Positions 35,771 to 43,833 are shown, counted from the first letter of the stretch. The stretch is 64,000 bases of DNA from Mycobacterium sp. OTB74 (GCF_029892685.1 NZ_JARXVD010000020.1:54697-118696), one strand, 5' to 3'. The notes: a model not told the origin generated them from the sequence alone. A program made the numbers and translations.

Positions 35771-36454
35771 TCACCGGCCGGGCAGCGTTGGTGTGGCCAA
35801 CAGTTCGCGCACTTCGTCGTCGCTCACTTGGCGGAAATCCCAGAACGACTCACCGACAGCGCGGAAGGGCGACGGCATGCTGGCGCACACGACGTCATCG
35901 GCGACACCCATGAGCTCCTGGCAGCTCGACTCCGAGGCGACGGGTATGGCCACCACCACCTGTGCAGGATGACCCTCGCGCACTGCCTGAGCTGCGGCGA
36001 GCATGCTCGCCCCGGTCGCCACACCGTCGTCGACAATGATCACCGTCTTGCCCCTGATATCGAGCGGCGGTCTGCCGTCGCGGTAAAGCGCCTCCCGCCG
36101 CACCAGCTCGCGGCTTTCGCGCTCCACGATCTCCGACATCTGTTGCGGCGAAACCCCAAGTGCCCGAACCACTTCGTCGTTGATGACCATTCGGCCGCCA
36201 CCACTTAGCGCGCCCATCGCGAACTCCTCATGGCCAGGGGCACCCAGCTTTCGGACGATGAAGGCATCCAGCGGGGCGCCCAGTGCAGCGGCGACCTCCC
36301 ACGCCACTGGTACTCCACCCCGGGCCAATCCGAACACCACGACGTCGGCTCTGCCGCGATATCCCGTCAGTAATCCGGCCACTGCGCGCCCCGCATCTCG
36401 GCGGTCGCGGAAGACGCGCCGCGGTGAACGACGGATGAGATTTCGCGCAGACAT
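35771..36454 (-). CDS. Stand-alone phosphoribosyltransferase, paralogue of the fusion's N-domain
   Basis: A 227-residue type I phosphoribosyltransferase with PRPP loop VIIVDDGVATGASM. It aligns nearly end to end with the first 220 residues of the fusion at 8530-10575 (both start MSxRxLIxxxPRRVFRDRR and end VSDDEVxELLATPT). The start at 36454 is set by that alignment; the ribosome site (AAGG) is weak and a longer GTG start at 36517 exists. Nucleobase substrate unknown. Confidence 0.85.
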   Translation of the reverse strand: MSARNLIRRSPRRVFRDRRDAGRAVAGLLTGYRGRADVVVFGLARGGVPVAWEVAAALGAPLDAFIVRKLGAPGHEEFAMGALSGGGRMVINDEVVRALGVSPQQMSEIVERESRELVRREALYRDGRPPLDIRGKTVIIVDDGVATGASMLAAAQAVREGHPAQVVVAIPVASESSCQELMGVADDVVCASMPSPFRAVGESFWDFRQVSDDEVRELLATPTLPGR

Positions 36455-36533
36455 CAGTGGCCTTGGTCCACCTCCCTGGGGCGACTGCACAACGCCTCGT
36501 ACATCCAGGGTATTCACATCCGGGGTGTTCGGT

Positions 36534-36583
36534 GGTAATGCGTATGACGTGGCATTTCGTGTGATCGCGGTAATTCGTATGAC
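36534..36583. repeat. Pair of 15-bp direct repeats upstream of mpt63
   Basis: GGTAATGCGTATGAC (36534-36548) and GGTAATTCGTATGAC (36569-36583) differ at one base and are 35 bp apart start to start, ending 30 bp before the mpt63 start. Likely a regulator site or duplicated promoter element. Confidence 0.65.
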
Positions 36584-36612
36584 TTAGCAATACCAGCGTC
36601 CAGGAGGCAACA

Positions 36613-37086
36613 GTGAAGATCACCAGGATGATCGTGGCGGCCGTAGCGACCGCGGGGATCATGACAAGCACCACTGCACCGATCGCATCAGCGGCCTACC
36701 CCGTCGTAGGCAAGCTCGGAACCGAACTGACCATGACCGACAGCGTCGGCCAGGTCAACCTCGGCTGGAAGGTCAGCGACCTGAAGCCAAGCTCCGACGT
36801 CATGCCGGGCTACCCGGTCGCCGGAAAGCTCTGGGAGGCCACGGCCACCGTCCGAGCCATCAACGGCCCCGTCACCCCGGGCGTTTCACAGTTCAATGCA
36901 GTCGCGCCGAACCAGTCCGCCTACCGGGTATTGTGGCAGGTCGCCAGCCCGGTGAACATCAGCGGCGCGACCATCCCGCAGGGCGCACAATCGACCGGCA
37001 AGATCCACTTCGACGTCACCGGCGCCCCGCCAACCACTGTGACCATGAACAACGGCATGCAGGACCTCATGGTTTGGACGCCGTAG
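36613..37086 (+). CDS. mpt63: MPT63-family secreted immunogenic protein
   Basis: A 157-residue secreted protein. The first 28 residues are a signal peptide ending TAPIASA, and the mature part begins AYPVVGKLGTELTMTDSVGQVNLGWKVSDLKP, close to M. tuberculosis MPT63 (Rv1926c). The family has an immunoglobulin-like beta-sandwich of unknown function. GTG start at 36613 with AGGAGG five bases upstream. Confidence 0.93.
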   Translation: MKITRMIVAAVATAGIMTSTTAPIASAAYPVVGKLGTELTMTDSVGQVNLGWKVSDLKPSSDVMPGYPVAGKLWEATATVRAINGPVTPGVSQFNAVAPNQSAYRVLWQVASPVNISGATIPQGAQSTGKIHFDVTGAPPTTVTMNNGMQDLMVWTP

Positions 37087-37132
37087 TACCCGGCAGTCGA
37101 CCCAAACGCCACCCGACCAAAATCGAGGCGGC

Positions 37133-37147
37133 CCACTAGACACCTTG
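37133..37147. repeat. 15-bp direct repeat, left copy
   Basis: CCACTAGACACCTTG, identical to 39681-39695. The two copies bracket the 2.5-kb segment with the UDG-like gene and three small secreted-protein genes. Confidence 0.7.
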
Positions 37148-37250
37148 TTATGTGCACGGGGTCCAGGGATGTCCACCGGTGTCGGATTTGTGCAGGTAGA
37201 GCCGTTGTGACGACATGGGTGGACACCCAGATACCCCCTGGATTCCTGGG

Positions 37251-37274
37251 CAATGGCTGTCCCAATGGCTGTCC
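37251..37274. repeat. 12-bp perfect tandem duplication
   Basis: CAATGGCTGTCC occurs twice head to tail in a non-coding interval. Confidence 0.85.
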
Positions 37275-37524
37275 ACTGCGGCACAGGGAGGGTGGGTGTC
37301 ATGCAGGGGACATCCCTGGGCCCGCTCCATAGTGCGCGGAGTAAAGCCCTGGACAAAAATCCACAATTAGTCTTAGGGATACCAGGGCCATTTCCGGTGT
37401 GCCAGAGCGATTCTGAGGGTGCGTCATCGAGACGACACCGAACGAGTTCCGGGATTTGACCACGCACAAGCTAAAGTCACAAAGAAACTGGACAAGGCTG
37501 TGCGAATGATAGCTGAGGTCAACC

Positions 37525-38052
37525 GTGGCGATAGCAGCTAAAAAGGGATCGCCTAATTCCCCGGTGGTCATCGTTGGGGAGAGTCTAGGTCCTCAAAAGT
37601 CGCGCATCCCGTTTGATGGCGGCAGTGGCCGGTTGCTCGACCGCGCCCTGCGGGAAGCTGGCAAAACGAAAGACGCAGTGTTCACTACCAACGTCGTTGA
37701 CTGGCACCCAACCAACAATCGTCGGCTAACGCGCCAGGAAATTGCTAGCGAAACCCCGCGCCTCAAGCGTGAACTTAAAGCCGTCTCTCCCAAGCTGATT
37801 ATCTGCCTTGGGAAAGTCGCCGCTACAGCATTGCGGGACCTCTATCCAGAAGCGCGAGAATTGCGTTGGCCGTTCACCGCGCCGCGCAAGCGGATCGACA
37901 ACGGTCCTGCTCTCCTATTCGCCCTGCATCCGTCCGCAGCTCTACGGGAGCGTAACAAGCTGCCGGAAGGAGAACGCGAGCGTTACGAACGCCGGTACGT
38001 GTCCAGCCTCGCACGCGCTCTGCGGTGGAGCCTCCAGAGTGACAGCCGTTAG
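37525..38052 (+). CDS. Uracil-DNA-glycosylase-superfamily-like protein lacking Fe-S cysteines
   Basis: A 175-residue protein with the UDG fold. VVIVGESLGPQ is the motif A region (usually GEAPG), TTNVVDWHPTNNR corresponds to the central Asn-Pro segment, LIICLGKVAA is the next core strand, and LFALHPSAALR is the C-terminal H-P-S motif. Family 4/5 enzymes have four Fe-S cysteines; only one Cys is present here. It could excise deaminated bases or be a non-catalytic relative. GTG start at 37525 with GAGGT six bases upstream. It lies within a repeat-bounded segment, consistent with horizontal acquisition. Confidence 0.65.
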   Translation: MAIAAKKGSPNSPVVIVGESLGPQKSRIPFDGGSGRLLDRALREAGKTKDAVFTTNVVDWHPTNNRRLTRQEIASETPRLKRELKAVSPKLIICLGKVAATALRDLYPEARELRWPFTAPRKRIDNGPALLFALHPSAALRERNKLPEGERERYERRYVSSLARALRWSLQSDSR

Positions 38053-38234
38053 AGCGCACAAGGTCGGAGTGCGTAGAGCCACGAATCGGCACCGAAAATG
38101 CTTCAAGACCCCGGTAGGGGCGCTTCAAACTTGCTCGCTGTCGGCGAAAGCGCAGCTCGTATCGTCGGTGGCGACACCACTCATGCCCGAGGGACAAACC
38201 CGGAGGATCAGGCGGGGATGCAAAGGTTCGGCGT

Positions 38235-38522
38235 TTATGGTTGCGGAATCTGTGGAATCTGCGGAATGGCCGGGATAGCCGGGATAGCCGGGATGTCAGG
38301 CACCGCAGGAATGTCAGGCACCGCAGGAATGTCAAGCGCCGCGGGAATGTCAGGTGCCGCAGGAATGTCAGGTGCCGCAGGAATGTCAGGTGCCGCAGGA
38401 ATGTCAGGCATCGGCGGCGCAGATGGCGGATCCGCATTTGCCACACCGATATTCAGTCCAAAGGCGGTCAAGCCTAGGGCACCGGCAACTATTGCCTTGG
38501 CGAAGAGTTGCTTTAGTGTCAT
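38235..38522 (-). CDS. Small secreted protein with PDIPA pentapeptide repeats
   Basis: A 95-residue protein. Residues 1-31 are a signal peptide (FAKAIVAGALGLTAFG, cleavage likely after VANA), and the rest is about a dozen tandem pentapeptides of type PDIPA, drifting to PAIPA and PQIPQ at the end. At DNA level the repeat is visible as 15-bp units around 38290-38410. AAGGAG is eight bases before the ATG. An extended proline-rich cell-wall-associated peptide is likely; function unknown. Confidence 0.72.
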   Translation of the reverse strand: MTLKQLFAKAIVAGALGLTAFGLNIGVANADPPSAPPMPDIPAAPDIPAAPDIPAAPDIPAALDIPAVPDIPAVPDIPAIPAIPAIPQIPQIPQP

Positions 38523-38736
38523 CGCCCCATCTCCTTGTCTCCGTTTGGCGTTGACGTAACGTTAGTAAAGGTACACCCGAGAGACGTCCCGTTCACTAGC
38601 TCCGCAGTAAAAGCGTTTCCCAGAACCGCCTCGCGGCTAAAGCGCGGGTGCTTTCTCTTCTCGTGCTGCCAAATCCGGGTATCAGTGAGACGCGAATCGG
38701 TTAGGGGCGCTGCTGGCTAGAGACCCGCACCGCGGG

Positions 38737-38991
38737 TCACCAGTTCTCGCGCTGCTGTGGTGTTAAACCTGCAGGCGGGCACTCGGGGTGAGCTGGCGAA
38801 TAAAAGCACGGGGCACCTGGCGGCTCGCTGCCGCCGTACGGGCCTTCGTAATATTGCCCACCAACGCAGTGATAGGTAATTCCTGAATCTTGGCTCGTGT
38901 AGCTGGAACCTTCGCGGCAATCGGCGTGCGCGACGCCAGGGCATATGACGGCGGCTGCGGCGAGTAGTGCCGCCGCGATGATCTTCGTCAT
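38737..38991 (-). CDS. Small secreted cysteine-containing protein
   Basis: An 84-residue protein: signal peptide TKIIAAALLAAAAVICPGVAHA, then a short mature domain with three cysteines (DCREGSSYTS, YHCVGGQYYEG, PCFYSPAHPEC adds more) and Gly/Pro-rich turns. I chose ATG 38991 since it starts the signal peptide directly; an in-frame ATG at 39012 adds only polar residues. Family not recognised. Confidence 0.6.
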   Translation of the reverse strand: MTKIIAAALLAAAAVICPGVAHADCREGSSYTSQDSGITYHCVGGQYYEGPYGGSEPPGAPCFYSPAHPECPPAGLTPQQRENW

Positions 38992-39103
38992 GGTGTTCGC
39001 TTCTTTTCTCACAATAGGTTCTCACTTTGCACGCACCCCACTATGAGCTTTGCGTCTGCCGGGGAATAACCTTGTGGCCCATCAGCTCTATCAACGACCG
39101 GGC

Positions 39104-39337
39104 CTAGCCAGTCAGCCACTGCAACACGCCCCCGTGCCGCCCGGAGCAGGTGGCGGTGGGGTGCTGACTGAACGAGTAAGAGCCGTCGCGACAACGGGCG
39201 GTTGCGCCTTGCGGCCCGCTCGGTGCACAGGTGTTGGCCGCATAGCTATCGCAGTCGTTGGGACCGGCGACTGCGACCGCCGGGGCCAACAGGCTGAGGC
39301 CGACGACGATGGCGGCGATCTGCGATAGGCGTCTCAT
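39104..39337 (-). CDS. Small secreted DUF3761-like protein
   Basis: A 77-residue protein: signal peptide RRLSQIAAIVVGLSLLAPAVAVA, then a mature part ending ATARCRDGSYSFSQHPTATCSGRHGGVLQWL, which matches the DUF3761 signature (C-R-D-G-S-Y-S-x-S...C-S-x-H-G-G-V). GGAGAG precedes the ATG at 39337. A remarkable palindrome cluster lies about 40 bp upstream at 39373-39398. Confidence 0.72.
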   Translation of the reverse strand: MRRLSQIAAIVVGLSLLAPAVAVAGPNDCDSYAANTCAPSGPQGATARCRDGSYSFSQHPTATCSGRHGGVLQWLTG

Positions 39338-39372
39338 TTTGCTCTCCACTGAGCTGGGCGTATTTACCCCAA

Positions 39373-39398
39373 GTGGATTATCCACCGCGCGGTGGATA
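39373..39398. promoter_or_regulatory. Overlapping perfect palindromes, likely operator
   Basis: TATCCACCGCGCGGTGGATA (39379-39398) is a perfect 20-bp palindrome and overlaps a second perfect one, GTGGATTATCCAC (39373-39385). Together they present three GTGGAT half-sites in alternating orientation, about 36-60 bp upstream of the DUF3761-like gene. A dimeric or multimeric repressor site is likely. Confidence 0.65.
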
Positions 39399-39680
39399 GC
39401 GCGACAGTCTTTTCGGCGTGGCTGGCCAGCCAGAACACCAGCTTGGACAACGCGAAAAACTGGGTGAAAGGCACCGAGGCGATGCTTCGCGGCGAGCTGC
39501 CGACGGCCCGTTCAATGGCGCTCAAAGCCTCCAGGGGCTACCGCTATCTGCTGGGGGCTTGTGAGAGCCAATGGCTGTACGAATGGCTGTCTATACCTCA
39601 TGGTGGTACATCTCTGGTCGGCTTTAGAAGCCTCTGATCTGCATAAACTCTGTCGGGCTGACGTGATATGACCCCGGCGA

Positions 39681-39695
39681 CCACTAGACACCTTG
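39681..39695. repeat. 15-bp direct repeat, right copy
   Basis: CCACTAGACACCTTG, identical to the copy at 37133-37147. Confidence 0.7.
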
Positions 39696-39709
39696 CTTTA
39701 GGGTGTCTA
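39685..39709. promoter_or_regulatory. Inverted repeat immediately before the SRPBCC gene
   Basis: TAGACACC and GGTGTCTA are perfect 8-bp arms around a 9-bp spacer, ending three bases before the ATG at 39713. Typical geometry for a TetR-class repressor site. Confidence 0.6.
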
Positions 39710-39712
39710 CCC

Positions 39713-40213
39713 ATGAAGACCTACCAGTGCGAACCCGTCGGCCTGGATTTCATCGACAGCGCACCGTTCCGGTTCGTCAGCAAGATCGATCTGGCGATCA
39801 CCCGCGAGCAACTGTTCGACGTGCTCGCCGACGAGACGTCGTGGCCGCAGTGGGCAACGGTGATCACCAACGTCGAGTGGACCAGCCCCAAGCCGTACGG
39901 CGTCGGCACCACCCGCACGGTAAAAATGCGTGGCCACATCACCGGTGAGGAGGAGTTCCTGGCCTGGGAACCGTTCTCCTACATGGCGTTTCGATTCAAC
40001 ACCAGTACCTCCAACGCCATCTCGGCATTCGCCGAGGGCTACACCGTCGAAGAGACGCCGGAAGGCTGCCATCTGACCTGGGTGATGGCCATGAAGCCCA
40101 GCGGCCTGGCCGGCGAGATCGGCATGAATCTGGGCCGACCGATGATGGGTTGGCTGTTCCAGCGTTTCCTGCACAACCTGAGGCGCTACGCAGACAAGCG
40201 TTACGGCAAGTAG
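39713..40213 (+). CDS. SRPBCC (polyketide cyclase/START-like) family protein
   Basis: A 166-residue helix-grip protein: RFVSKIDLAITREQLFDVLADETSWPQWATVITNVEW is the classic SRPBCC opening, with GVGTTRTVKM and a long C-terminal helix (GRPMMGWLFQRFLHNLRRYADKRY) over a hydrophobic cavity. Such proteins bind lipophilic ligands; the ligand is unknown. The gene end overlaps the convergent carboxylesterase by 13 bp. No clear ribosome site, so translation may be leaderless given the operator location. Confidence 0.82.
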   Translation: MKTYQCEPVGLDFIDSAPFRFVSKIDLAITREQLFDVLADETSWPQWATVITNVEWTSPKPYGVGTTRTVKMRGHITGEEEFLAWEPFSYMAFRFNTSTSNAISAFAEGYTVEETPEGCHLTWVMAMKPSGLAGEIGMNLGRPMMGWLFQRFLHNLRRYADKRYGK

Positions 40214-41691
40214 AGCCCGTCCCACGCCGCCCTACGGACCTTGTCGGGATCATCGACAATCTCGTCCTTGGTCGACGTGATGACACGGGTAGCGCGCTGA
40301 TCGGTGTCATAAACCGGCCAGTCCGAAACCCCGGCGCTGGCGAAATCCAGCCACATGCGCTGCATCCGGCGGCCCACTGAGGGTTGCACCTGACGGCCCA
40401 GGGGGTGCAGCAGCCGGCCCAGGTACGAGCCGTAGCTGTGCTGGATGTGCACGATCTCGCTGCCGTGGGTGGCGCCGAGGCCGAGCACCTTCAGCGTCCA
40501 GGTGGTGTGGTCGAACCGGTACACGTGCGTCGGCGCGTGCGCACTATATGCGTCGGAGAAGGCCCAGGTCGGCGCTCCGAACATCACGTCGGAACCGAAG
40601 TCGATCAATGCGCTACGCCGCGGGTAACTCGGATATGCATGCAGGACGTTGTCTTTGGCGCCAGGATCTGTTCGGGCGAAGTATTCGTCGACCATCGGCA
40701 CCGTGGTGGGCAGCATGGGTGGCTTACCCCAGGCGAACATCGAGGCCTCGCGGCTGTTGGTGCCGATGATCAGCGGCACCTTGTGTACCTCGCCGGTCCG
40801 GGCAGCGTCCACGGGGTGTATGGGCAGCAACTCGGTGCCGTAGGTCAGTCCGTAGGCCAGCGTCGGGGTGTTCACCGCGCTCTCGGTCTGCAATTTGCCG
40901 GCCGTACGCCGGAGCTGCCGCTGGGGCAGCTCCGGAATTTCGTCGACGTCGACGCCGAGTCGCCGCACGAACTCGTGGGCCTGCCGGTCCCTGCTCTCTC
41001 GGCCCGCGATCAGTGGCAGCGCCGGGCTCTGTGCGATGGCCCGACCGAAAAGTCCTTCGGCAGCCGGGCTGGCCAACAGCGCCAGCACCGATGTCGCGCC
41101 GGCCGACTCACCGAACACCGTGACCCGCCCCGGGTCACCACCGAATGCCACGATGTTGTCGCGCACCCACTGCAGCGCGGCAATCTGGTCGCGCAGGCAC
41201 AGATTGTCATCGAACCCCGGGCCGAGGTCACCAAGCTCGAACCCACCGAACACCCCCAGCCGGTAGGTCACATTCACGACCACCACGTTGCCGTTGGCCG
41301 CCAACCGTGATCCGTTGTACAGCTGCAGCTGGCCGGCGCCGAAAACAAAAGCACCGCCTGGTATCCACACCATCACCGGCAGGCTGCCGTGTACATCGGG
41401 TGACCAAACGGTGACGGTCAAGCAAGCCTCGTCGCGCATCTTGGGATCGTCACGGCCGCCGCCCACGAAGGATTTGCCTTGCGGCGGGATCGGCCCGTGG
41501 GCGGTGGCCTCCCGGACTTCGGTCCACGGGATCAGCGGTTGTGGGGCGCGGAATCTGAGGTCACCGACGGGTTGTTGGGCGTAATCGACGCCGCGCCAGA
41601 CCCCCACCCCGCCTTCAGTGGTGCCGCGTAAGAACCCCGCGACGGTCTGCACAACGGTCGAACGGTCGATCGTTTCCGGCTGGACGGCCAC
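40201..41691 (-). CDS. Type B carboxylesterase
   Basis: A roughly 496-residue alpha/beta hydrolase. The nucleophile elbow is FGESAGATSVLALL; the oxyanion-hole region is WIPGGAFVFGAG; LCLRDQIAALQWVRDNIVAFGGDPGRVTVFG is the family block. The catalytic His is probably in GATHGSEIVHI. It hydrolyses carboxyl esters; the substrate is unknown, and no secretion signal is seen. The start is uncertain: the frame is open to 41901, but codons upstream of 41691 overlap the divergent peptidase gene antisense and are low-complexity, so GTG 41691 is preferred. Confidence 0.85.
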   Translation of the reverse strand: MAVQPETIDRSTVVQTVAGFLRGTTEGGVGVWRGVDYAQQPVGDLRFRAPQPLIPWTEVREATAHGPIPPQGKSFVGGGRDDPKMRDEACLTVTVWSPDVHGSLPVMVWIPGGAFVFGAGQLQLYNGSRLAANGNVVVVNVTYRLGVFGGFELGDLGPGFDDNLCLRDQIAALQWVRDNIVAFGGDPGRVTVFGESAGATSVLALLASPAAEGLFGRAIAQSPALPLIAGRESRDRQAHEFVRRLGVDVDEIPELPQRQLRRTAGKLQTESAVNTPTLAYGLTYGTELLPIHPVDAARTGEVHKVPLIIGTNSREASMFAWGKPPMLPTTVPMVDEYFARTDPGAKDNVLHAYPSYPRRSALIDFGSDVMFGAPTWAFSDAYSAHAPTHVYRFDHTTWTLKVLGLGATHGSEIVHIQHSYGSYLGRLLHPLGRQVQPSVGRRMQRMWLDFASAGVSDWPVYDTDQRATRVITSTKDEIVDDPDKVRRAAWDGLYLP

Positions 41692-41755
41692 GCGCTGAAT
41701 CTTAGTGTGCAAAGCTTTGGAAGCAGGAGATTCCCAGGCCCCGGATGGAGCGGTG

Positions 41756-42643
41756 ATGACCTTCAACGAAGGTATGCAGATCGACACGAGCAACACCTCG
41801 ACCAGTGGTGGCGGCGGTGGCCGCGGGATCGCCATCGGTGGCGGTGTCGGCGGACTTCTTGTTGTGGTGGTTGCGTTGTTCCTCGGGGTTGATCCGAGCA
41901 CAGTGCTGCCTCAGCAGGGGCAAGCGACGTCCCAGGAGGCCGGCGGAGGCTCAAATTACGATCTGACCAAGTGCAAGACCGGCGCAGACGCCAACAAGTA
42001 TCTGGAATGCCGCATCGTGGCCACCGGCAACTCGGTCGACGGCGTTTGGTCGCAGTTGCTCAAGGGATACCGGCCGCCGAAGATGCGGCTGTTCAGCAAC
42101 AGCGTGCACACCGCGTGCGGCCCGGCGACCACCGCTGTGGGGCCGTTCTACTGCCCCGGTGACAAGACGGCCTACTTCGACACCACCTTCTTCCAGACGT
42201 TGGTCGACCAATTCGGTTCCAGCGGTGGACCTTTGGCCCAGGAGTACGTGGTGGCGCACGAGTACGGACATCACGTGCAGGATCTGCTGGGCGATATCGG
42301 CCGGGCTCAGCAGGGGCCCGGCGGCGCCGAAGGCAACGGCGTGCGCACCGAGTTGCAGGCCGATTGCTATGCCGGTGTCTGGGCGCATTACGCGTCCACC
42401 ACCAAGCAGGAGGGCACCGGCGTCCCGTTCTTACAGCCGTTGAGCGACAAGGACATTGCCGACGCACTGTCTGCGGCGTCGTCGGTAGGCGATGACCGGA
42501 TTCAAAAGGAGATGCAGGGCCGGGTCAACCCCGAATCCTGGACGCACGGGTCCTCGGCAGAGCGGCAGAAGTGGTTCACCATTGGCTATCAGACCGGTGA
42601 TCCGAAGAAATGCGACACCTTCAACGCGGCCAGCCTGGGCTAA
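41756..42643 (+). CDS. Neutral zinc metallopeptidase (YpfJ/PF04228-like), membrane anchored
   Basis: A 295-residue protein. MTFNEGMQIDTS then a Gly-rich stretch and one membrane helix (GIAIGGGVGGLLVVVVALFLG) put the rest outside the cytoplasm. The zincin motif is HEYGHH (H168, E169, H172), with ELQADCYAGVWA providing the third ligand. Two Cys pairs may form disulfides. The ATG at 41756 has GGAG five bases upstream. Physiological substrate unknown. It is divergent from the esterase. Confidence 0.85.
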   Translation: MTFNEGMQIDTSNTSTSGGGGGRGIAIGGGVGGLLVVVVALFLGVDPSTVLPQQGQATSQEAGGGSNYDLTKCKTGADANKYLECRIVATGNSVDGVWSQLLKGYRPPKMRLFSNSVHTACGPATTAVGPFYCPGDKTAYFDTTFFQTLVDQFGSSGGPLAQEYVVAHEYGHHVQDLLGDIGRAQQGPGGAEGNGVRTELQADCYAGVWAHYASTTKQEGTGVPFLQPLSDKDIADALSAASSVGDDRIQKEMQGRVNPESWTHGSSAERQKWFTIGYQTGDPKKCDTFNAASLG

Positions 42644-42689
42644 CGCCATTTTGTGAATTCCTTTGTGCGCCGCCGGTAGGTTGACCCGC

Positions 42690-43784
42690 ATGGCGAAACT
42701 GTGGATGTCTCTGGTGGTGCTCTCGGTGGTGGCGATCGGTTCGGCAGGCTGCGGCTCGTCGAACCAGCCCGGCACTGCAACGGCGCCGGCCGGCACGGCC
42801 GTTTCCGAGCCGCAGCGCACCACGCCGGATGGGTCCATATCGGTGTCGTCGGACAACTTCGTGCGGGCCGAAAGTGACCTGTACCTGGGGAGAGTCGTGC
42901 GCGACGGCGGATTTGGCAAGTTTTACCACACCCGTGAGCTCTCTCCGATGAATCACCAGGTGGTGGTGCGGCAGAACCGCGACACGTTGTACTCGGCTGC
43001 GGTCTTCGACCTGCAGGCCGGTCCGGTCACCATCTCGATGCCCGACCCCGGTGACCGGTTCCAGTCACTGCAGATCATCACCGAGGACCACTACAACCCG
43101 AATGTGTTCTACGGCAAGGGCGATCACACCTTGGACCAGAAGACCATCGGCACCCGCTACGTCATCGCCGCGGTGCGAACCCTGGTCAACCCGAGTGATC
43201 CAGCCGACCTGGGCAAGGTGCACGCGCTGCAGGATGCCATCACCGTCAAGCAGGATCACCCCGGCACTTTCGAGGTGCCCCGTTGGGACCAGGCGAGCCA
43301 GACCAAGGTCCGGGATGCGTTGCGGGTGCTGGCCTCGGCGCTTCCGCCTGACACCAAGGGCATGTTCGGCGCGGGCCCGGCTGATGTGGACCCGGTGCGG
43401 CATCTGATCGGCTCGGCCTCCGCGTGGGGCGGCAACCGGCCGAAGGACGCGACCTACCTCATGGTCAACCCACCGAAGAACGACGGCAACACGGTATACA
43501 GACTGACGGCCAAAGATGTTCCGGTGGACGGATTTTGGTCGGTCACCGTGTACAACAAGGATGGCTATTTCACGCCAAACCCGCAGAACGCGTACTCGTT
43601 CAACAACCTGACCGCTGCCAAAGGTCCCGACGGTGCAGTGACCATCCAGTTCGGTGGCTGCACGCCGGAGGTTGCCAACTGCCTGCCGATCACACCGGGT
43701 TGGAACTACACGGTGCGTATGTACCGGCCGCAGCAGTCCATCCTCGATGGCACGTGGACGTTCCCCGCTGCCCAACCGGTCTAG
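42690..43784 (+). CDS. DUF1254/DUF1214-domain lipoprotein
   Basis: A 364-residue protein. The signal sequence MAKLWMSLVVLSVVAIGSAGC ends in a lipobox (GSAGC), so it is a predicted lipoprotein. The body has a DUF1254-like part (VRQNRDTLYSAAVFDLQAGPVTISMPDPGDRFQSLQIITEDHYNP) and a C-terminal DUF1214-like part (VPVDGFWSVTVYNKDGYF, YSFNNLTAAKGPDGAVTIQFGG). Function unknown in the family. It follows the peptidase by 46 bp. Confidence 0.82.
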   Translation: MAKLWMSLVVLSVVAIGSAGCGSSNQPGTATAPAGTAVSEPQRTTPDGSISVSSDNFVRAESDLYLGRVVRDGGFGKFYHTRELSPMNHQVVVRQNRDTLYSAAVFDLQAGPVTISMPDPGDRFQSLQIITEDHYNPNVFYGKGDHTLDQKTIGTRYVIAAVRTLVNPSDPADLGKVHALQDAITVKQDHPGTFEVPRWDQASQTKVRDALRVLASALPPDTKGMFGAGPADVDPVRHLIGSASAWGGNRPKDATYLMVNPPKNDGNTVYRLTAKDVPVDGFWSVTVYNKDGYFTPNPQNAYSFNNLTAAKGPDGAVTIQFGGCTPEVANCLPITPGWNYTVRMYRPQQSILDGTWTFPAAQPV

Positions 43785-43833
43785 CTGGCCGGTGGCCACG
43801 GCCGCTTTCGCAGCACCCAGGCTATTGACCGAA

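Larger units (their letters stand above)
37087..37524. other. Gene-free interval with direct repeats
   Basis: No supported gene. It contains one copy of the 15-bp island-flanking repeat (37133-37147) and a perfect 12-bp tandem duplication (37251-37274). Base composition drops relative to neighbours toward the UDG-like gene. Confidence 0.4.
39338..39712. other. Intergenic region between DUF3761-like and SRPBCC genes
   Basis: Divergent promoter region of 375 bp. It carries the operator-like palindromes at 39373-39398 and 39685-39709 and the right 15-bp direct repeat. A plus-strand frame at 39392-39637 begins inside a palindrome and has no ribosome site, so I do not call it. Confidence 0.5.

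Noticed and set aside
39392..39637. Plus-strand 81-codon frame upstream of the SRPBCC gene
   Set aside because: GTG start lies inside a palindrome, no ribosome site, no recognisable protein.
37133..39695. Phage-type attachment sites
   Set aside because: Direct repeats exist but no integrase or tRNA gene is nearby, so I report repeats only.
40201..41901. Full-length 566-codon start for the carboxylesterase
   Set aside because: The first 70 codons are proline-rich antisense of the peptidase gene's Gly-rich leader; family homology begins after 41691.
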